Below are positions 19,204 to 28,911 of a stretch of 64,000 bases of DNA, in pieces; the first letter of the stretch is position 1, and every line of letters begins with the position of its first letter. A program made the translations under genes and the position numbers. The notes below the pieces were generated by a model that made no database searches, was not told the origin of the DNA, and saw nothing but the letters and a program-made list of their open reading frames with translations. This stretch comes from Mesorhizobium sp. M2D.F.Ca.ET.226.01.1.1. Lineage in GTDB: Bacteria; Pseudomonadota; Alphaproteobacteria; Rhizobiales; Rhizobiaceae. Where the stretch lies: NCBI RefSeq assembly GCF_004022705.2, contig NZ_RZOY02000004.1, forward strand, positions 124,001 through 188,000. The letters are read 5' to 3'.

Positions 19204-22200
19204 CCTTCCGCCTCGTCTTCTCTGGCGCCGCCGGCCGACCATTCGAGCACGCGCGCAAGATGGTCGTAATCGCCGTCGGCTTCGCCCTCGCGGAAGGGAA
19301 GGGCGCGCGACAGATAGCCGGTGGCCGGATCGGCGTAATGGAAAAGCAGCCGCTCCAGCCGCGCCCAGGCTTCCTCGGAAAGGTCGTTGGCGGTGCGCGG
19401 CTTGCGGTTGTATTCGAGGATCGATTCCTCGAACACCTCGCCATTCGGCTTCAGCCGTACGAAGGCCAGCTGCGAGGGCTCGCGAATGCCGAGCTCCTTG
19501 AAGGCGCCGCGCCTGAGCAAGGCGCCTTCCAGGGCAAGCTGCGGCGACAGCAGCGTGTGCGCCTGCGCTTTCGAGGGCGAGGAGCCGGTCTTGTAGTCGA
19601 GAATGTCGGCCATACCGCCGGCAAGCAGGTCCACGCGGTCGGCATAGCCGGAAAGGGTCACGCCGGTGCGGCCGACCACCGTCTTTTCGGCGCGCTCCTC
19701 GGCATAGCGGCGGGCAACGGCATCGGCGCGGCCATGTTCCCATTCGATGATGTTTTCGGCGAGTTTTTCGAAACGCGGCCACCAGACAGCCTCGATATCC
19801 GGCGGGAGCTTGGCCTCGGCAAAGCAGAGACGGCCGGCGTCGATGAGACTCGACAGCGCGTTCGGCGCCCTTGGATCTTCCACCTGCCGCGAGAACAAAT
19901 GCAGGATCTCGTGGAACAGCGTGCCGCGTTCGGCGGCGCCCGGATCGCGGATCAGCGGCTCCAGCGGCATCAGGCCGAGGATGCGCCGCGCATAGACCGC
20001 GTAAGGGTCGCGGCGCAGCGTCTCGATCTCGGTGACCGAGAAATGCCGCGGTCGCTGGCTGAGCGGTGGCTTGGGCTGCGGGCGGGGGGCGAAATCCTTC
20101 CTCTCGCCGGCATCGAGCGCGCGTGCCCAGGCAAGCAGCGCGTCGCCGCGCCTGCGCAATATCGTCGCCGGCTCCTTGCCGATGAAGGTCACCATGCGCT
20201 GCAACCAGCGCGACGGCACTGCCGGCGCATCGCCGGAGCGCGCCGGACGCGTCAGCACGACCTCTGTCGTACCCATCCCCATCTGGAAATCATGCGCGGC
20301 AAGGCCGATGCGTCGCTCCGGCGGCTCGAGGTTGATGCCGGTTTTCATCAGGCGCGACATGAAGCGGTCGCTCTCGGGCTTGCGCGGCCAGACCCCTTCA
20401 TTGAGACCGCCGATGACAAGCGTGTCGACGTTCTGCAATCGGGCTTCCAGCGCGCCCCAGATGGCGATGTTGCGGTCGGTGCCTTGCGCCGGCTTCACCG
20501 TCTCCGGCGCGATCAGCGCCTCCATCACGTCGGGCCATTCCGAAGCGGCGAAGGTGAAGGGCGAGGATGCGGCGATCAGTCCGCGCAGCAGGTCGGCGAG
20601 TTTTTCGCCGGCGTCGCCGGCATAGAGGTCGACGAGGCTGCCATCGGCGGCGCGGCCCAGATCCTCCAGCGCGACGACGCTGGCGCGCGTCAGTGTCGCG
20701 ATATCGGCGTCCTTCTCGTCGCGCATCGCGGTGAGCGGCGAAAGCGCATTGGTAAGGCGGCTAAGCACGCCCTGCGCCTGCTCGATGCCACGCACGGACA
20801 GGCGCGAGAACCAGAAAGGCTGCCTTGTGTCGCCGCTCAGCTCCGTGAGCCTCGTCTCGAAAAGTTCGCCGAGCAATGCGACATCAGGCCGGCCCGTGCC
20901 ACCGCGCAGCGCTACCAGCTCGATCAGCTCGGCCGCCTTGCGCACGCTCCGACGTTCGAGGCCGAGCCCGAGCAGCGGATGCTTGAGCAAGGCAAGCAGG
21001 CCGACCGGATCGCCGGGCCGGAACGCGGCGCTCAGCGCCAACCTGAGCAGGCTGGCGGCCGGCGTATTGGTGAGCGGCGCGCCGCCGGAATCGTCGGCGA
21101 CGACGCCGAAACGCAGAAGCTCGGCCGAAACCCGCCGAGCCAGCGCCCGGTCGCCGGTGACGAGCGCCGCGCGCTTGCCTGGTGTCTCGACGGCGCGCTT
21201 CAGCGCGATGGCGATTGCCGCGGCTTCGTCGCGCTCGTTCGCCGCTTCCACCAGCGTCATGCCGGCCAGCGCCTGCTCGATGTCATCAGCCGAAAAGCGC
21301 GGTCGCGTCTCGGTCCAGTATTCGGTGGTTTCGGCCGGCCGCAGCGCCTCGCCGACAAGGGCGGCGCGCAACGCGAGCGGCGGTGGCGCGGCGACGATGT
21401 CCTCGACATCGCGGCGCGAAATGCCGATGCCGCCGATCCGCTTGGCGAGGCCGTATTGCGGATGGCCGAGCGTTGACGGACGCGCGCCGGGCGCCGTGAT
21501 CGTCGCGAAGGATGCGTCGTCCAGTCCGCGGTCGAGCCCGGGCAGCACGACGGCGCCGTTGGGCAGGCCGGCGATCACGCCAAGCAGTTCGGCCGTGGCG
21601 GGAATGGAACCCGTCGAACCGGCGGCGATAACCGGCCCGGCCGGCGGATTGCGCTTCAGCCGCGCCGCCTCCAGCCGGATCTGCGCGCTGCGATGCGCGG
21701 CCGGATTGGAGCGGTTGCGCTCCTTGAGCAGTTCCGGCCAGTTGTCGGTGACGATGCCAAGGAAATCGAGCGTCACCTGCCACCATCCGGCGAGGTTGCC
21801 GGTGACCAGCGTCGCAAGCTTCGTCCAATCCGCGCCTTCGGTCTCGATCTCGTCCATCAGCCGGGCGAGGTCGCGCGCCAGCCAGATGGCGTCGGCGGCC
21901 GAGGTCGGCACGACGAATTCCTCGTTGAACCGCTCCCGTACATGCGCCGGCAGGCTTTCCTTCCAGGCGCGCACCAAAGGCGCCAGCAACAACAGCCGTT
22001 CCTGTACCGCGATCGGCGGCGCAAGCTCGATGGCCGGCGCCGCCTCGGCGTCGAAGGCCGCCTCGTCCTCGTCGAACTCGCCGAGCGGCCGCACCGTCGG
22101 CAGGATGGCCGACCGCTTGCCGAGTGCCTCCACGAAGGCGCCGCGCAAGGCCCGTGCCGCGCGCCGCGTCGGCACATAGACGGTGGCGTCGGCCAACGCC

Positions 22201-22319
22201 AGCGGATCGCCGTCGAAGCGGTAGCCGGGAATCAGCCGGCCGTCGAGCAATGCCTCCGCCAGCGTCGGCAGGAACGGCGCTCCGGGCGGGATGGAAAGGA
22301 CGCGGCGCGCGCCGCTCAT
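19200..22319 (-). CDS. addB: AddB double-strand break repair subunit
   Basis: Partner of AddA, 1039 residues in the alphaproteobacterial form. The N-terminus (RVLSIPPGAPFLPTLAEALL) and a central inactivated-helicase-like region (VIGGLNEGVWP) match the family. The C-terminal nuclease domain has GYADRVDLL and DILDYKTGSSPS. It overlaps the upstream nucleotidyltransferase and the downstream addA by 4 bp each, giving a tightly coupled operon. Confidence 0.95.
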   Translation of the reverse strand: MSGARRVLSIPPGAPFLPTLAEALLDGRLIPGYRFDGDPLALADATVYVPTRRAARALRGAFVEALGKRSAILPTVRPLGEFDEDEAAFDAEAAPAIELAPPIAVQERLLLLAPLVRAWKESLPAHVRERFNEEFVVPTSAADAIWLARDLARLMDEIETEGADWTKLATLVTGNLAGWWQVTLDFLGIVTDNWPELLKERNRSNPAAHRSAQIRLEAARLKRNPPAGPVIAAGSTGSIPATAELLGVIAGLPNGAVVLPGLDRGLDDASFATITAPGARPSTLGHPQYGLAKRIGGIGISRRDVEDIVAAPPPLALRAALVGEALRPAETTEYWTETRPRFSADDIEQALAGMTLVEAANERDEAAAIAIALKRAVETPGKRAALVTGDRALARRVSAELLRFGVVADDSGGAPLTNTPAASLLRLALSAAFRPGDPVGLLALLKHPLLGLGLERRSVRKAAELIELVALRGGTGRPDVALLGELFETRLTELSGDTRQPFWFSRLSVRGIEQAQGVLSRLTNALSPLTAMRDEKDADIATLTRASVVALEDLGRAADGSLVDLYAGDAGEKLADLLRGLIAASSPFTFAASEWPDVMEALIAPETVKPAQGTDRNIAIWGALEARLQNVDTLVIGGLNEGVWPRKPESDRFMSRLMKTGINLEPPERRIGLAAHDFQMGMGTTEVVLTRPARSGDAPAVPSRWLQRMVTFIGKEPATILRRRGDALLAWARALDAGERKDFAPRPQPKPPLSQRPRHFSVTEIETLRRDPYAVYARRILGLMPLEPLIRDPGAAERGTLFHEILHLFSRQVEDPRAPNALSSLIDAGRLCFAEAKLPPDIEAVWWPRFEKLAENIIEWEHGRADAVARRYAEERAEKTVVGRTGVTLSGYADRVDLLAGGMADILDYKTGSSPSKAQAHTLLSPQLALEGALLRRGAFKELGIREPSQLAFVRLKPNGEVFEESILEYNRKPRTANDLSEEAWARLERLLFHYADPATGYLSRALPFREGEADGDYDHLARVLEWSAGGAREDEAEG

Positions 22320-23053
22320 ACCGCCTTCGCTAGCGCGCCGGCAACGGCCGCCTCGGCGGCGGAAATGGCGTCCGGCGTGCCGACGGTGATCCAGCGTCCA
22401 TGCATCTCCATGCCGAACAGGCGCCCGGCGGCGATCGCCTTGTCGAAATAGACGTTGAGCGAATGCGAGCCGGTTGGCGCGTCCTTGAATATCCGCGGAT
22501 GGATGATGGCAGCACCCGAATAGATCAGGCCCGCCGGATCGCCCTTCGAGCGCGTGAGCGCGCCGTCGGGCGCCACCAGGAAGTCGGTGCCGACGCAGTG
22601 CCCGGTCGCTGAGTCGAGATCGGTAAGCATCAGCAGAATATCCATTCTGGCGGCGTCCCATGCAAGGGCAAGACGCTCGAGGCTGGGTTTGCCGCTGTCG
22701 ATCCAGAATGTGTCGGCGTTGATGATGTAGAAGGGTTCGCTGCCCAGAAGCGGCAGAGCCTTGACGATGCCGCCCGCCGATTCCAGCAGGGCCTCGCGCT
22801 CGTCGGAGATGACGATCTTCGGCGCTTTGCGGCCGGCGACATGGGCGACGATCTGCTCGGGCAGATAGTGCACATTGACGACAGCCTTGGCGATACCGGC
22901 GGCCTCAAGGCTGTCCAACCCCCAGTCGAGCAAGGTCTTGCCGGCTATCTTCACCAGCGGCTTCGGCATGGTGTCGGTGATCGGCCGCATGCGCTTGCCA
23001 AGCCCCGCCGCCAGCACCATCGCGGTCTTCGGCGTCATGGTTGGGGGCTTCAT
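22316..23053 (-). CDS. murU: MurU-type nucleotidyltransferase
   Basis: A 245-residue sugar-1-phosphate nucleotidyltransferase with the signature VLAAGLGKRMRPITDTMPKPL and a metal-site Asp in INADTFWID. In Pseudomonas MurU makes UDP-MurNAc in cell wall recycling, working with the kinase AmgK. The neighbour upstream is a TsaE fused to an AmgK-like phosphotransferase, which supports that role. Its ATG overlaps the stop of that gene by 4 bp. Confidence 0.88.
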   Translation of the reverse strand: MKPPTMTPKTAMVLAAGLGKRMRPITDTMPKPLVKIAGKTLLDWGLDSLEAAGIAKAVVNVHYLPEQIVAHVAGRKAPKIVISDEREALLESAGGIVKALPLLGSEPFYIINADTFWIDSGKPSLERLALAWDAARMDILLMLTDLDSATGHCVGTDFLVAPDGALTRSKGDPAGLIYSGAAIIHPRIFKDAPTGSHSLNVYFDKAIAAGRLFGMEMHGRWITVGTPDAISAAEAAVAGALAKAV

Positions 23054-24561
23054 GGGGCCCGTTCCTCGAGCAGGCCGTGGGCCATGTAGAATTCCTTCAG
23101 GCTGGCCAGCGCCGGATGCGCCAGCGCCCGCCTCAGATAATCGCGGATGCGCGGCAGGTGTTTCAGATAGTAAGGCTTGCCGTCGCGCTTTTCGAGCCGC
23201 ACGAAGATACCGAGGATCTTCGAATTGCGCTGCGCCGCCATGATCGCATAGGCCTCGGCGAAGCCGGCCTCGTCGAAAGCGCCGGCCGCTCGGCGCGCCG
23301 CGACATAGGCCGCGACCGTCCCTCGCTCGATCTCCGGCGAGACGGTGACGCGCGCATCCATGGCCAAGGAGGCGACGTCATAGGCTGCTGGGCCGATCAA
23401 CGCGTCTTGGACGTCGACGATGCCGAGCCGGTCGAGGCCGGATCGCTCCGCGCGCCAGATGATGTTGGGCGAATGGAAGTCGCGCAGCATCAGCGTGTAT
23501 TCGCTGCCCGCGAGGCGATCGAGAAGTTCATTCCATACCTTGTGGTAGCCCGCCCGCAATTCGTTCTCGGGCGGTTCGCCCGTGATCCAGGGCACATACC
23601 AGTCGACCAGAAGATCGGCCTCGATCAGCATGGCGTCCCGATCGAAAGGCGGCACGTCGTGGAACACACCGGGCGCTGCTTCGATGCGCGCGGGCCAGGT
23701 CTTGCCATGCATCATGGCCAGCAGTTCCGCTGCCGCCTCATAGCGCTCGGCGATCGGCTGGCCGTCGCTGCCCAAAAAATCTTCCGAGCCGAGATGTTCG
23801 AGGAGCAGAAAACCCTGGTCGAGGTCCTGGGCGTGGATCACCGGCACGCTGACTCCGGCGGCGAGCAGCGCCTTGTCGATGGCGACGAAGGCGGCGACGG
23901 ACTGCGCCGTATGGGCAATCGCCGCATAGGGTTTGCCGTCACGCACCGGCGGGCCGAGCACCAGGCGCGGCGAGTTCATCAGCACCCGCGGCGCCTGGCC
24001 GGGCAGCGAGACGATCTCGTAGGAGCGGGCGGAAGCGTCGCCGACGAAATGGCGGCGGCTGGCTTCGCCCCAGCCGGCGGAGGCCAGGAAATCGCGCATG
24101 GCCAGCGATCGCGCCACGCGCTCGAAGACCGGTCCCTCGCCCGACAGCCTCGCCACGCGGCCTTCGCCATGTTCGGCGAGGTCGACCCATAGCGCGTTTG
24201 CCGGCAGTCGGTCGCCGGCCCGTTCCGGCCATTCGATGAGCGCTGCGCCCTGGCCCAGCGCATCGTCGAGGCCGAGCTCGTCGAGTTCGTCGGGCGCCGA
24301 CAGCCGATAGAGGTCGAAATGGTGGACGGGAACGCGCGTCTCGTAGCTCTGTACCAGCGTGAAGGTCGGGCTCGGCACTTCGAGATTAGCGTCGTCGGCG
24401 AGCGCCCGGATCAACGCGCGGGCCAGCGTCGACTTGCCGGCGCCGAGATCGCCTCTCAGCGCGATCGCATCGCCGGCGCCCAAGGCCATGGCGAGGTCCT
24501 CGCCAAGCCTTGCCGTTGCCGCCTCGTCGGCGAGAAGACGCTCAAGCACCATCCCTGTCAT
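23050..24561 (-). CDS. tsaE: TsaE / AmgK-like phosphotransferase fusion
   Basis: A 503-residue two-domain protein. Residues 1-150 are TsaE, the ATPase for tRNA threonylcarbamoyladenosine synthesis (Walker A GDLGAGKST at 37-45, SPTFTLVQSYE, HFDLYRL). Residues about 165-500 are an aminoglycoside-phosphotransferase-type kinase (LRDFHSPNIIW, GIVDVQDALIGPAAYD) similar to AmgK, which phosphorylates MurNAc/GlcNAc at the anomeric position. The fusion is common in alphaproteobacteria. It heads the murU-addB-addA-trxA run, only 10 bp downstream of the divL-like gene. Confidence 0.93.
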   Translation of the reverse strand: MTGMVLERLLADEAATARLGEDLAMALGAGDAIALRGDLGAGKSTLARALIRALADDANLEVPSPTFTLVQSYETRVPVHHFDLYRLSAPDELDELGLDDALGQGAALIEWPERAGDRLPANALWVDLAEHGEGRVARLSGEGPVFERVARSLAMRDFLASAGWGEASRRHFVGDASARSYEIVSLPGQAPRVLMNSPRLVLGPPVRDGKPYAAIAHTAQSVAAFVAIDKALLAAGVSVPVIHAQDLDQGFLLLEHLGSEDFLGSDGQPIAERYEAAAELLAMMHGKTWPARIEAAPGVFHDVPPFDRDAMLIEADLLVDWYVPWITGEPPENELRAGYHKVWNELLDRLAGSEYTLMLRDFHSPNIIWRAERSGLDRLGIVDVQDALIGPAAYDVASLAMDARVTVSPEIERGTVAAYVAARRAAGAFDEAGFAEAYAIMAAQRNSKILGIFVRLEKRDGKPYYLKHLPRIRDYLRRALAHPALASLKEFYMAHGLLEERAP

Positions 24562-24571
24562 ATAGGCCGCG

Positions 24572-27151
24572 CTACTCGGCCGCGTCGCGGATGCCCGCCG
24601 GCGTGTCCGGGATTCCGGAAGGCTTGTCCGGGAAGGTGCAGATCACCGTGGTGCCCTTGTCCTGGCCGGTCTCGATGCGCACGGCTCCGCCGTGCAGCTC
24701 GACGAAGCTCTTGACGATCGAGAGCCCCAGCCCTGCGCCGCGCCGCCGCCCGCCATTGGCCCGCGGCTCGAAGCGGCGGAAGACCGATTCCAGCACGTCC
24801 GGCGGCATGCCGGGGCCGTCATCATGCACCGAGAATTCGACGCCGTCGGCCTGACGGCGGCAGGTCAGCCGGATTGTGCTGGCCTCCGGCGCGTAGTTCG
24901 CCGCGTTGCTGAGCAGGTTGTAGAGGATCTGGCGGATGCGGGTCTCGTCGCCATGGAAGCTTGCCGGCGCCCCGGCTGCGTCGATCTCGAGCTTGATTTG
25001 ATGCTCGTCCAGCCGGTCGGCGACCAGTTCGGCGGCCGCGGCGATCGTCCGGTCGATGTTCATTTCGGAGATGTCGAGCTGCATGATGCCGGCATCGACG
25101 GTCGCCAGGTCGAGGATATCGTTGACGATGGTGAGCAGCACCGATGACGACGAGCCGACATGCTCGACATATTCGCGCTGCTTCGGCGTCAGCGGCCCGG
25201 TCGTGGGCAGCGACAGAAGCTCGGTGAAGCCGATGATGTTGGTCAGCGGCGAGCGCAGCTCATAGGACACGTGCTGCACGAATTCGTTCTTCAGCTGGTC
25301 GGATTTCTCCAGCGCCTCGTTCCTGTCTTTCAGCGCCCGTTCGACATTGACGGTGTCGGTGACGTCGACGAAGGTTATCATCACCTGGCCGTTGGGCAGG
25401 TGGATCACCGCGTAGCTCAGCACCGTGCCGTTGACCAGCTCGATCTGGCCGCGGCGGTCGCGGCGCTCGTCGTCGAAGCCAGTGACCGCGGCAACGAAGC
25501 CACCCCACGGGCTGTTCGCGGCCCGCTGGTCGCACAGGTCGCGGATCGCCGAGACATGGACGTTCGGCTTGACCGCTTCGACCGTCAGTCCCCACAGCGC
25601 GACGAAGGCCGGATTGGACAGGCGCAGCCGCCCGTCCGGACCGAACACGACCACGCCTTCGGCGAGATTGTCCAGCGTCTCGCCCTGCACCCGCACGGCG
25701 GTCTGGTAGCGGCTTTCGAGGTCCATCTTCTCGGTCAGGTTCTCGAACACCCAGGTGACGCCGCCTTTCGGCTGCGGGTTCGCCACGACGCGGATCGTCT
25801 TGCCGTCCGGCAGATGCCACCAGTGCTCCTGCGATTCGACGGCGCGATAGGCGCTGAGCAGGTTTTCCTTCCAGCGCCGCCATTCCGGCTGCTCGGCGAT
25901 CTTGCCTTCTGAGCGCAGCCGGTCGAGCAGCAGCGTGTTGGAAGGAGCGCTGAGCAGGAAGCCCGAGTCGAGGCCCCACAGCTTCTGGAAGGCCTGGTTG
26001 AAGAAGCGCAGCTTCTCATCGGTGTCGAAGATCGCCACCGCGGTGTTCAGCTGGTCGAGCGTGTCGGCATGGCTGCGCACGGTCCGCTCATATTCGGCGC
26101 GGATCGTCTCGACCGCGCTGGTGTCGCAGGCAAGGCCGGCCGAGCCGTCGGCGCCGGCGAAGTCGGTGACCGCGAACATGCGGCGGTCGCCCTCGATCAC
26201 GGTGGAAAGCGTCTGTTCGAACACCGGGCGCGACTTGTGCTGCTCGGCGATCTGCTCGCGCGCCTGGCCGCCAAGGAATTCCTTGGCGTCGCGCACGGCC
26301 GCGGCCGGGCTTGCCGCCTCCACCGCCTCGGCATAGGCGCGGTTGACCCACTGCAGTCGGCCGTCCGCCGCCCGCAGCCACGCCGGCATCTTCAACGCGT
26401 CGAGCAGGCCGACCATGGTGTCGTACTCGGCGCTGAGCCGCTGGTTTTCGATCTTCAGCCTGGCCTGGCTGCGCAGCGTCTCCGACAGCGACACGAAGCG
26501 CACCAAGACATGCGCCGCGCTCTTGCGGCCGTGCACTTCCAGCGGCACGCCGGCCTGCGTCTCGATGACGAGATCGAAGGCTTTCGCCTGTTCGCGCAGC
26601 GCGGCTACCGCGTGCTCCAACGCCGCCGCCGAACGCGGCATAAGCCAGCGGCCGAAGGCCAGGAAAGCCGACCTGTCGTCCGGCGCGCCGCTTTCCAGCG
26701 GCAGGCTGCCGATCAGTTCGGCCTTCTTGTTGTCCGTGGTCCAGACGATCAGGCGCTGGTCGCGCAGATTGAGCAGCGCCTCGGAACGCTGCAGCGCCGC
26801 GTTAACGTCCGCGATGCGGGACCTGAGCTGGACATTCTGCGAAGCGGTGCGGGCGCGCTCGCGAATCAGGAAGATGGCGGAGACAAGTGCGGCGCCCATC
26901 ACGCCGACGAACATGGCGAGCTGCATGACCTCGACGGCGCTCACCGGCGCTGCGGCCTTTCCCGGGATGCTGGTCTCTGCGTGGGCGGCAAAGGCTAGCA
27001 GCGTACTGGCTAGCGCCGAAGTGGCAAGCAGCAAGGCCTGCCGCGCGCCGTCGCGAAAACCGCCGCCTTTCACGGCAAGGCCGGCCTCGTTCGAATCCTC
27101 ATGGCCGCCGGAGACGGCCTTTCCCGCGCGTGGCGGGTAATCCCCCGGCAT
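24572..27151 (-). CDS. divL: DivL-like PAS sensor kinase with Tyr at the phosphoacceptor position
   Basis: An 859-residue membrane kinase-like protein. Two hydrophobic segments (about residues 38-58 and 75-96) anchor it. At least three PAS-like repeats follow, for example AWLRAADGRLQWVNRAYAEA and AVAIFDTDEKLRFFNQAFQ. The H-box reads HVSYELRSPLTN: Tyr630 (TAT, 25262-25264) stands where SHELRTPL kinases have His. The ATPase domain looks complete (NLLSNAANYAP, DDGPGMP, FRRFEP, GAGLGLSIVK). DivL of Caulobacter shows exactly this His-to-Tyr change and controls CckA via DivK. The start at 27151 (MPGDYPP) is preferred over 27232. Confidence 0.88.
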   Translation of the reverse strand: MPGDYPPRAGKAVSGGHEDSNEAGLAVKGGGFRDGARQALLLATSALASTLLAFAAHAETSIPGKAAAPVSAVEVMQLAMFVGVMGAALVSAIFLIRERARTASQNVQLRSRIADVNAALQRSEALLNLRDQRLIVWTTDNKKAELIGSLPLESGAPDDRSAFLAFGRWLMPRSAAALEHAVAALREQAKAFDLVIETQAGVPLEVHGRKSAAHVLVRFVSLSETLRSQARLKIENQRLSAEYDTMVGLLDALKMPAWLRAADGRLQWVNRAYAEAVEAASPAAAVRDAKEFLGGQAREQIAEQHKSRPVFEQTLSTVIEGDRRMFAVTDFAGADGSAGLACDTSAVETIRAEYERTVRSHADTLDQLNTAVAIFDTDEKLRFFNQAFQKLWGLDSGFLLSAPSNTLLLDRLRSEGKIAEQPEWRRWKENLLSAYRAVESQEHWWHLPDGKTIRVVANPQPKGGVTWVFENLTEKMDLESRYQTAVRVQGETLDNLAEGVVVFGPDGRLRLSNPAFVALWGLTVEAVKPNVHVSAIRDLCDQRAANSPWGGFVAAVTGFDDERRDRRGQIELVNGTVLSYAVIHLPNGQVMITFVDVTDTVNVERALKDRNEALEKSDQLKNEFVQHVSYELRSPLTNIIGFTELLSLPTTGPLTPKQREYVEHVGSSSSVLLTIVNDILDLATVDAGIMQLDISEMNIDRTIAAAAELVADRLDEHQIKLEIDAAGAPASFHGDETRIRQILYNLLSNAANYAPEASTIRLTCRRQADGVEFSVHDDGPGMPPDVLESVFRRFEPRANGGRRRGAGLGLSIVKSFVELHGGAVRIETGQDKGTTVICTFPDKPSGIPDTPAGIRDAAE

Positions 27152-27273
27152 GTCTTGGTCCTCTTCGCCGCTTGAATGCAAGACCGCCCTGAATGCGTCC
27201 CCGGCCCATCCTGTCCCCGGACCGCGAATCACAACAATAACGCCTGCCGGAATCGGCGTGAAGAATCATTGGC

Positions 27274-27311
27274 GCAAAAAATAATGCCGGGCGGAAAGTC
27301 AACCACCCGGC
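27274..27311 (-). terminator. Intrinsic terminator after ahcY
   Basis: The arms GCCGGGCGG (27286-27294) and CCACCCGGC (27303-27311) pair with one mismatch. On the minus strand they are followed by ATTATTTTTTG. It lies 31 bp past the ahcY stop. Confidence 0.75.
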
Positions 27312-27341
27312 TTCAATATCTGGTAGATAATTTCGCTTTGG

Positions 27342-28742
27342 TTAATAGCGGTAGTGTTCCGGCTTGTACGGGCCCTGCGGCGTCACGCCGATATAGGCGG
27401 CCTGTTCGCCGGACAGCTCGGTCAGCTTGGCGCCGAGCTTGTCGAGATGCAGCCGCGCCACCTTCTCATCGAGATGCTTGGGCAGCACATAGACTTGGTT
27501 TTGATACTGGCCGTGCTTGGTGAAAAGCTCGATCTGCGCCAGCACCTGGTTGGTGAACGAGGCCGACATGACGAAGCTCGGATGACCGGTGGCGTTGCCG
27601 AGGTTGAGCAGGCGTCCCTCCGACAGAAGGATCATCCGCTTGCCGTCCGGGAAGGTGATCAGGTCGACCTGCGGCTTGACGTTGGTCCATTTCAGGTTGC
27701 GTAGCGCCGCCACCTGGATCTCGTTGTCGAAGTGGCCGATATTGCCGACGATCACCATGTCCTTCATCGACCGCATATGGTCGAGCGTGACGACGTCCTT
27801 GTTGCCGGTGGTGGTGATGACGATGTCGGCCGTCGGTGCCGCGTCTTCCAGCGTGACCACCTCATAGCCGTCCATCGCCGCCTGCAGCGCGCAGATCGGG
27901 TCAACTTCGGTGACCTTGACGCGGGCACCGGCGCCGCGCAGCGAAGCCGACGAGCCCTTGCCGACGTCGCCATAGCCGCAAACCACCGCGACCTTGCCCG
28001 CCATCATCGTATCGGTGCCGCGGCGGATGCCGTCGACCAGCGATTCCTTGCAGCCATATTTGTTGTCGAATTTCGACTTGGTGACGGAGTCGTTGACGTT
28101 GATCGCCGGGAAGGGCAGCAGGCCCTTCTTCTGCAGCTGGTAGAGGCGGTTCACGCCGGTGGTGGTCTCCTCGGTGACCCCACGGATCGCTTCCCGCTGC
28201 TTGGTGAAGAAGCCGGGCGAGGCCTTCAGGCGCTTCTTGATCTGGGCAAACAGGATCTCTTCCTCCTCGCTGCCGGGATTGGACAGCACGTCCTCGCCGG
28301 CCTCGGCGCGAGCGCCGAGCAGGATGTACATGGTGGCGTCGCCGCCGTCGTCGAGGATCATGTTGGAGGTGCCGCCATCGGTCCACTGGAAGATGCGGTC
28401 GGTGTAGTCCCAATAGTCCTCCAGCGACTCGCCCTTGATGGCGAACACCGGAATGCCTGCCTCGGCGATCGCTGCCGCCGCATGGTCCTGCGTCGAGAAG
28501 ATGTTGCAGGAGGCCCAGCGGATATCGGCGCCCAGCGCCTTCAGCGTCTCGATCAGAACCGCCGTCTGGATGGTCATGTGCAGCGAGCCGGTGATGCGCG
28601 CGCCCTTGAGAGGCTGCTTGGCGCCGAACTCCTCGCGGCAGGCCATCAGGCCCGGCATTTCGGTTTCGGCGATCTCGATCTCCTTGCGGCCCCAGCCGGC
28701 AAGCGAGATGTCGGCGACCACATAGTCCTTGCTACCTGTCAT
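27342..28742 (-). CDS. ahcY: S-adenosylhomocysteine hydrolase
   Basis: A 466-residue NAD-dependent enzyme that splits SAH into adenosine and homocysteine, removing an inhibitor of methyltransferases. It has the NAD motif [13 protein letters not shown], the active-site stretch [11 protein letters not shown], an insertion typical of bacterial forms, and the C-terminal KPEHYRY. The 169-bp upstream gap holds a perfect AT-rich palindrome (28855-28870) that may be an operator. Confidence 0.98.
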   Translation of the reverse strand: MTGSKDYVVADISLAGWGRKEIEIAETEMPGLMACREEFGAKQPLKGARITGSLHMTIQTAVLIETLKALGADIRWASCNIFSTQDHAAAAIAEAGIPVFAIKGESLEDYWDYTDRIFQWTDGGTSNMILDDGGDATMYILLGARAEAGEDVLSNPGSEEEEILFAQIKKRLKASPGFFTKQREAIRGVTEETTTGVNRLYQLQKKGLLPFPAINVNDSVTKSKFDNKYGCKESLVDGIRRGTDTMMAGKVAVVCGYGDVGKGSSASLRGAGARVKVTEVDPICALQAAMDGYEVVTLEDAAPTADIVITTTGNKDVVTLDHMRSMKDMVIVGNIGHFDNEIQVAALRNLKWTNVKPQVDLITFPDGKRMILLSEGRLLNLGNATGHPSFVMSASFTNQVLAQIELFTKHGQYQNQVYVLPKHLDEKVARLHLDKLGAKLTELSGEQAAYIGVTPQGPYKPEHYRY

Positions 28743-28854
28743 GGCAGTGCTCCGGTGTGATTTATCTCAAGAAACGCGCTGGCGCCGGGAAGGCGCATGG
28801 GTGGGCGCGGTTACCGGCCTGACTAGCAGATCGGTCGCTGGACGACAATGGGAT

Positions 28855-28870
28855 ATAAAGAAATCTTTAT
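28855..28870. promoter_or_regulatory. Palindromic operator candidate upstream of ahcY
   Basis: ATAAAGA, a 2-nt centre, then TCTTTAT: a perfect 7-bp inverted repeat in an otherwise GC-rich gap, 113 bp upstream of the ahcY ATG. The layout would suit a dimeric regulator such as the ArsR-family SAM-cycle regulator SahR; that assignment is inference only. Confidence 0.5.
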
Positions 28871-28911
28871 GCGCGCATGTCCCTGGCGCGCGAAATGCGA
28901 AGCTTTGAGGA

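Noticed and set aside
19260..21476. A 738-codon open frame on the plus strand
   Set aside because: Antisense to addB; low-complexity Arg/Gly/Ala-rich translation.
28743..28911. An SAH or SAM-II riboswitch upstream of ahcY
   Set aside because: No recognisable pseudoknot or conserved core was found by eye; only the palindrome stands out.
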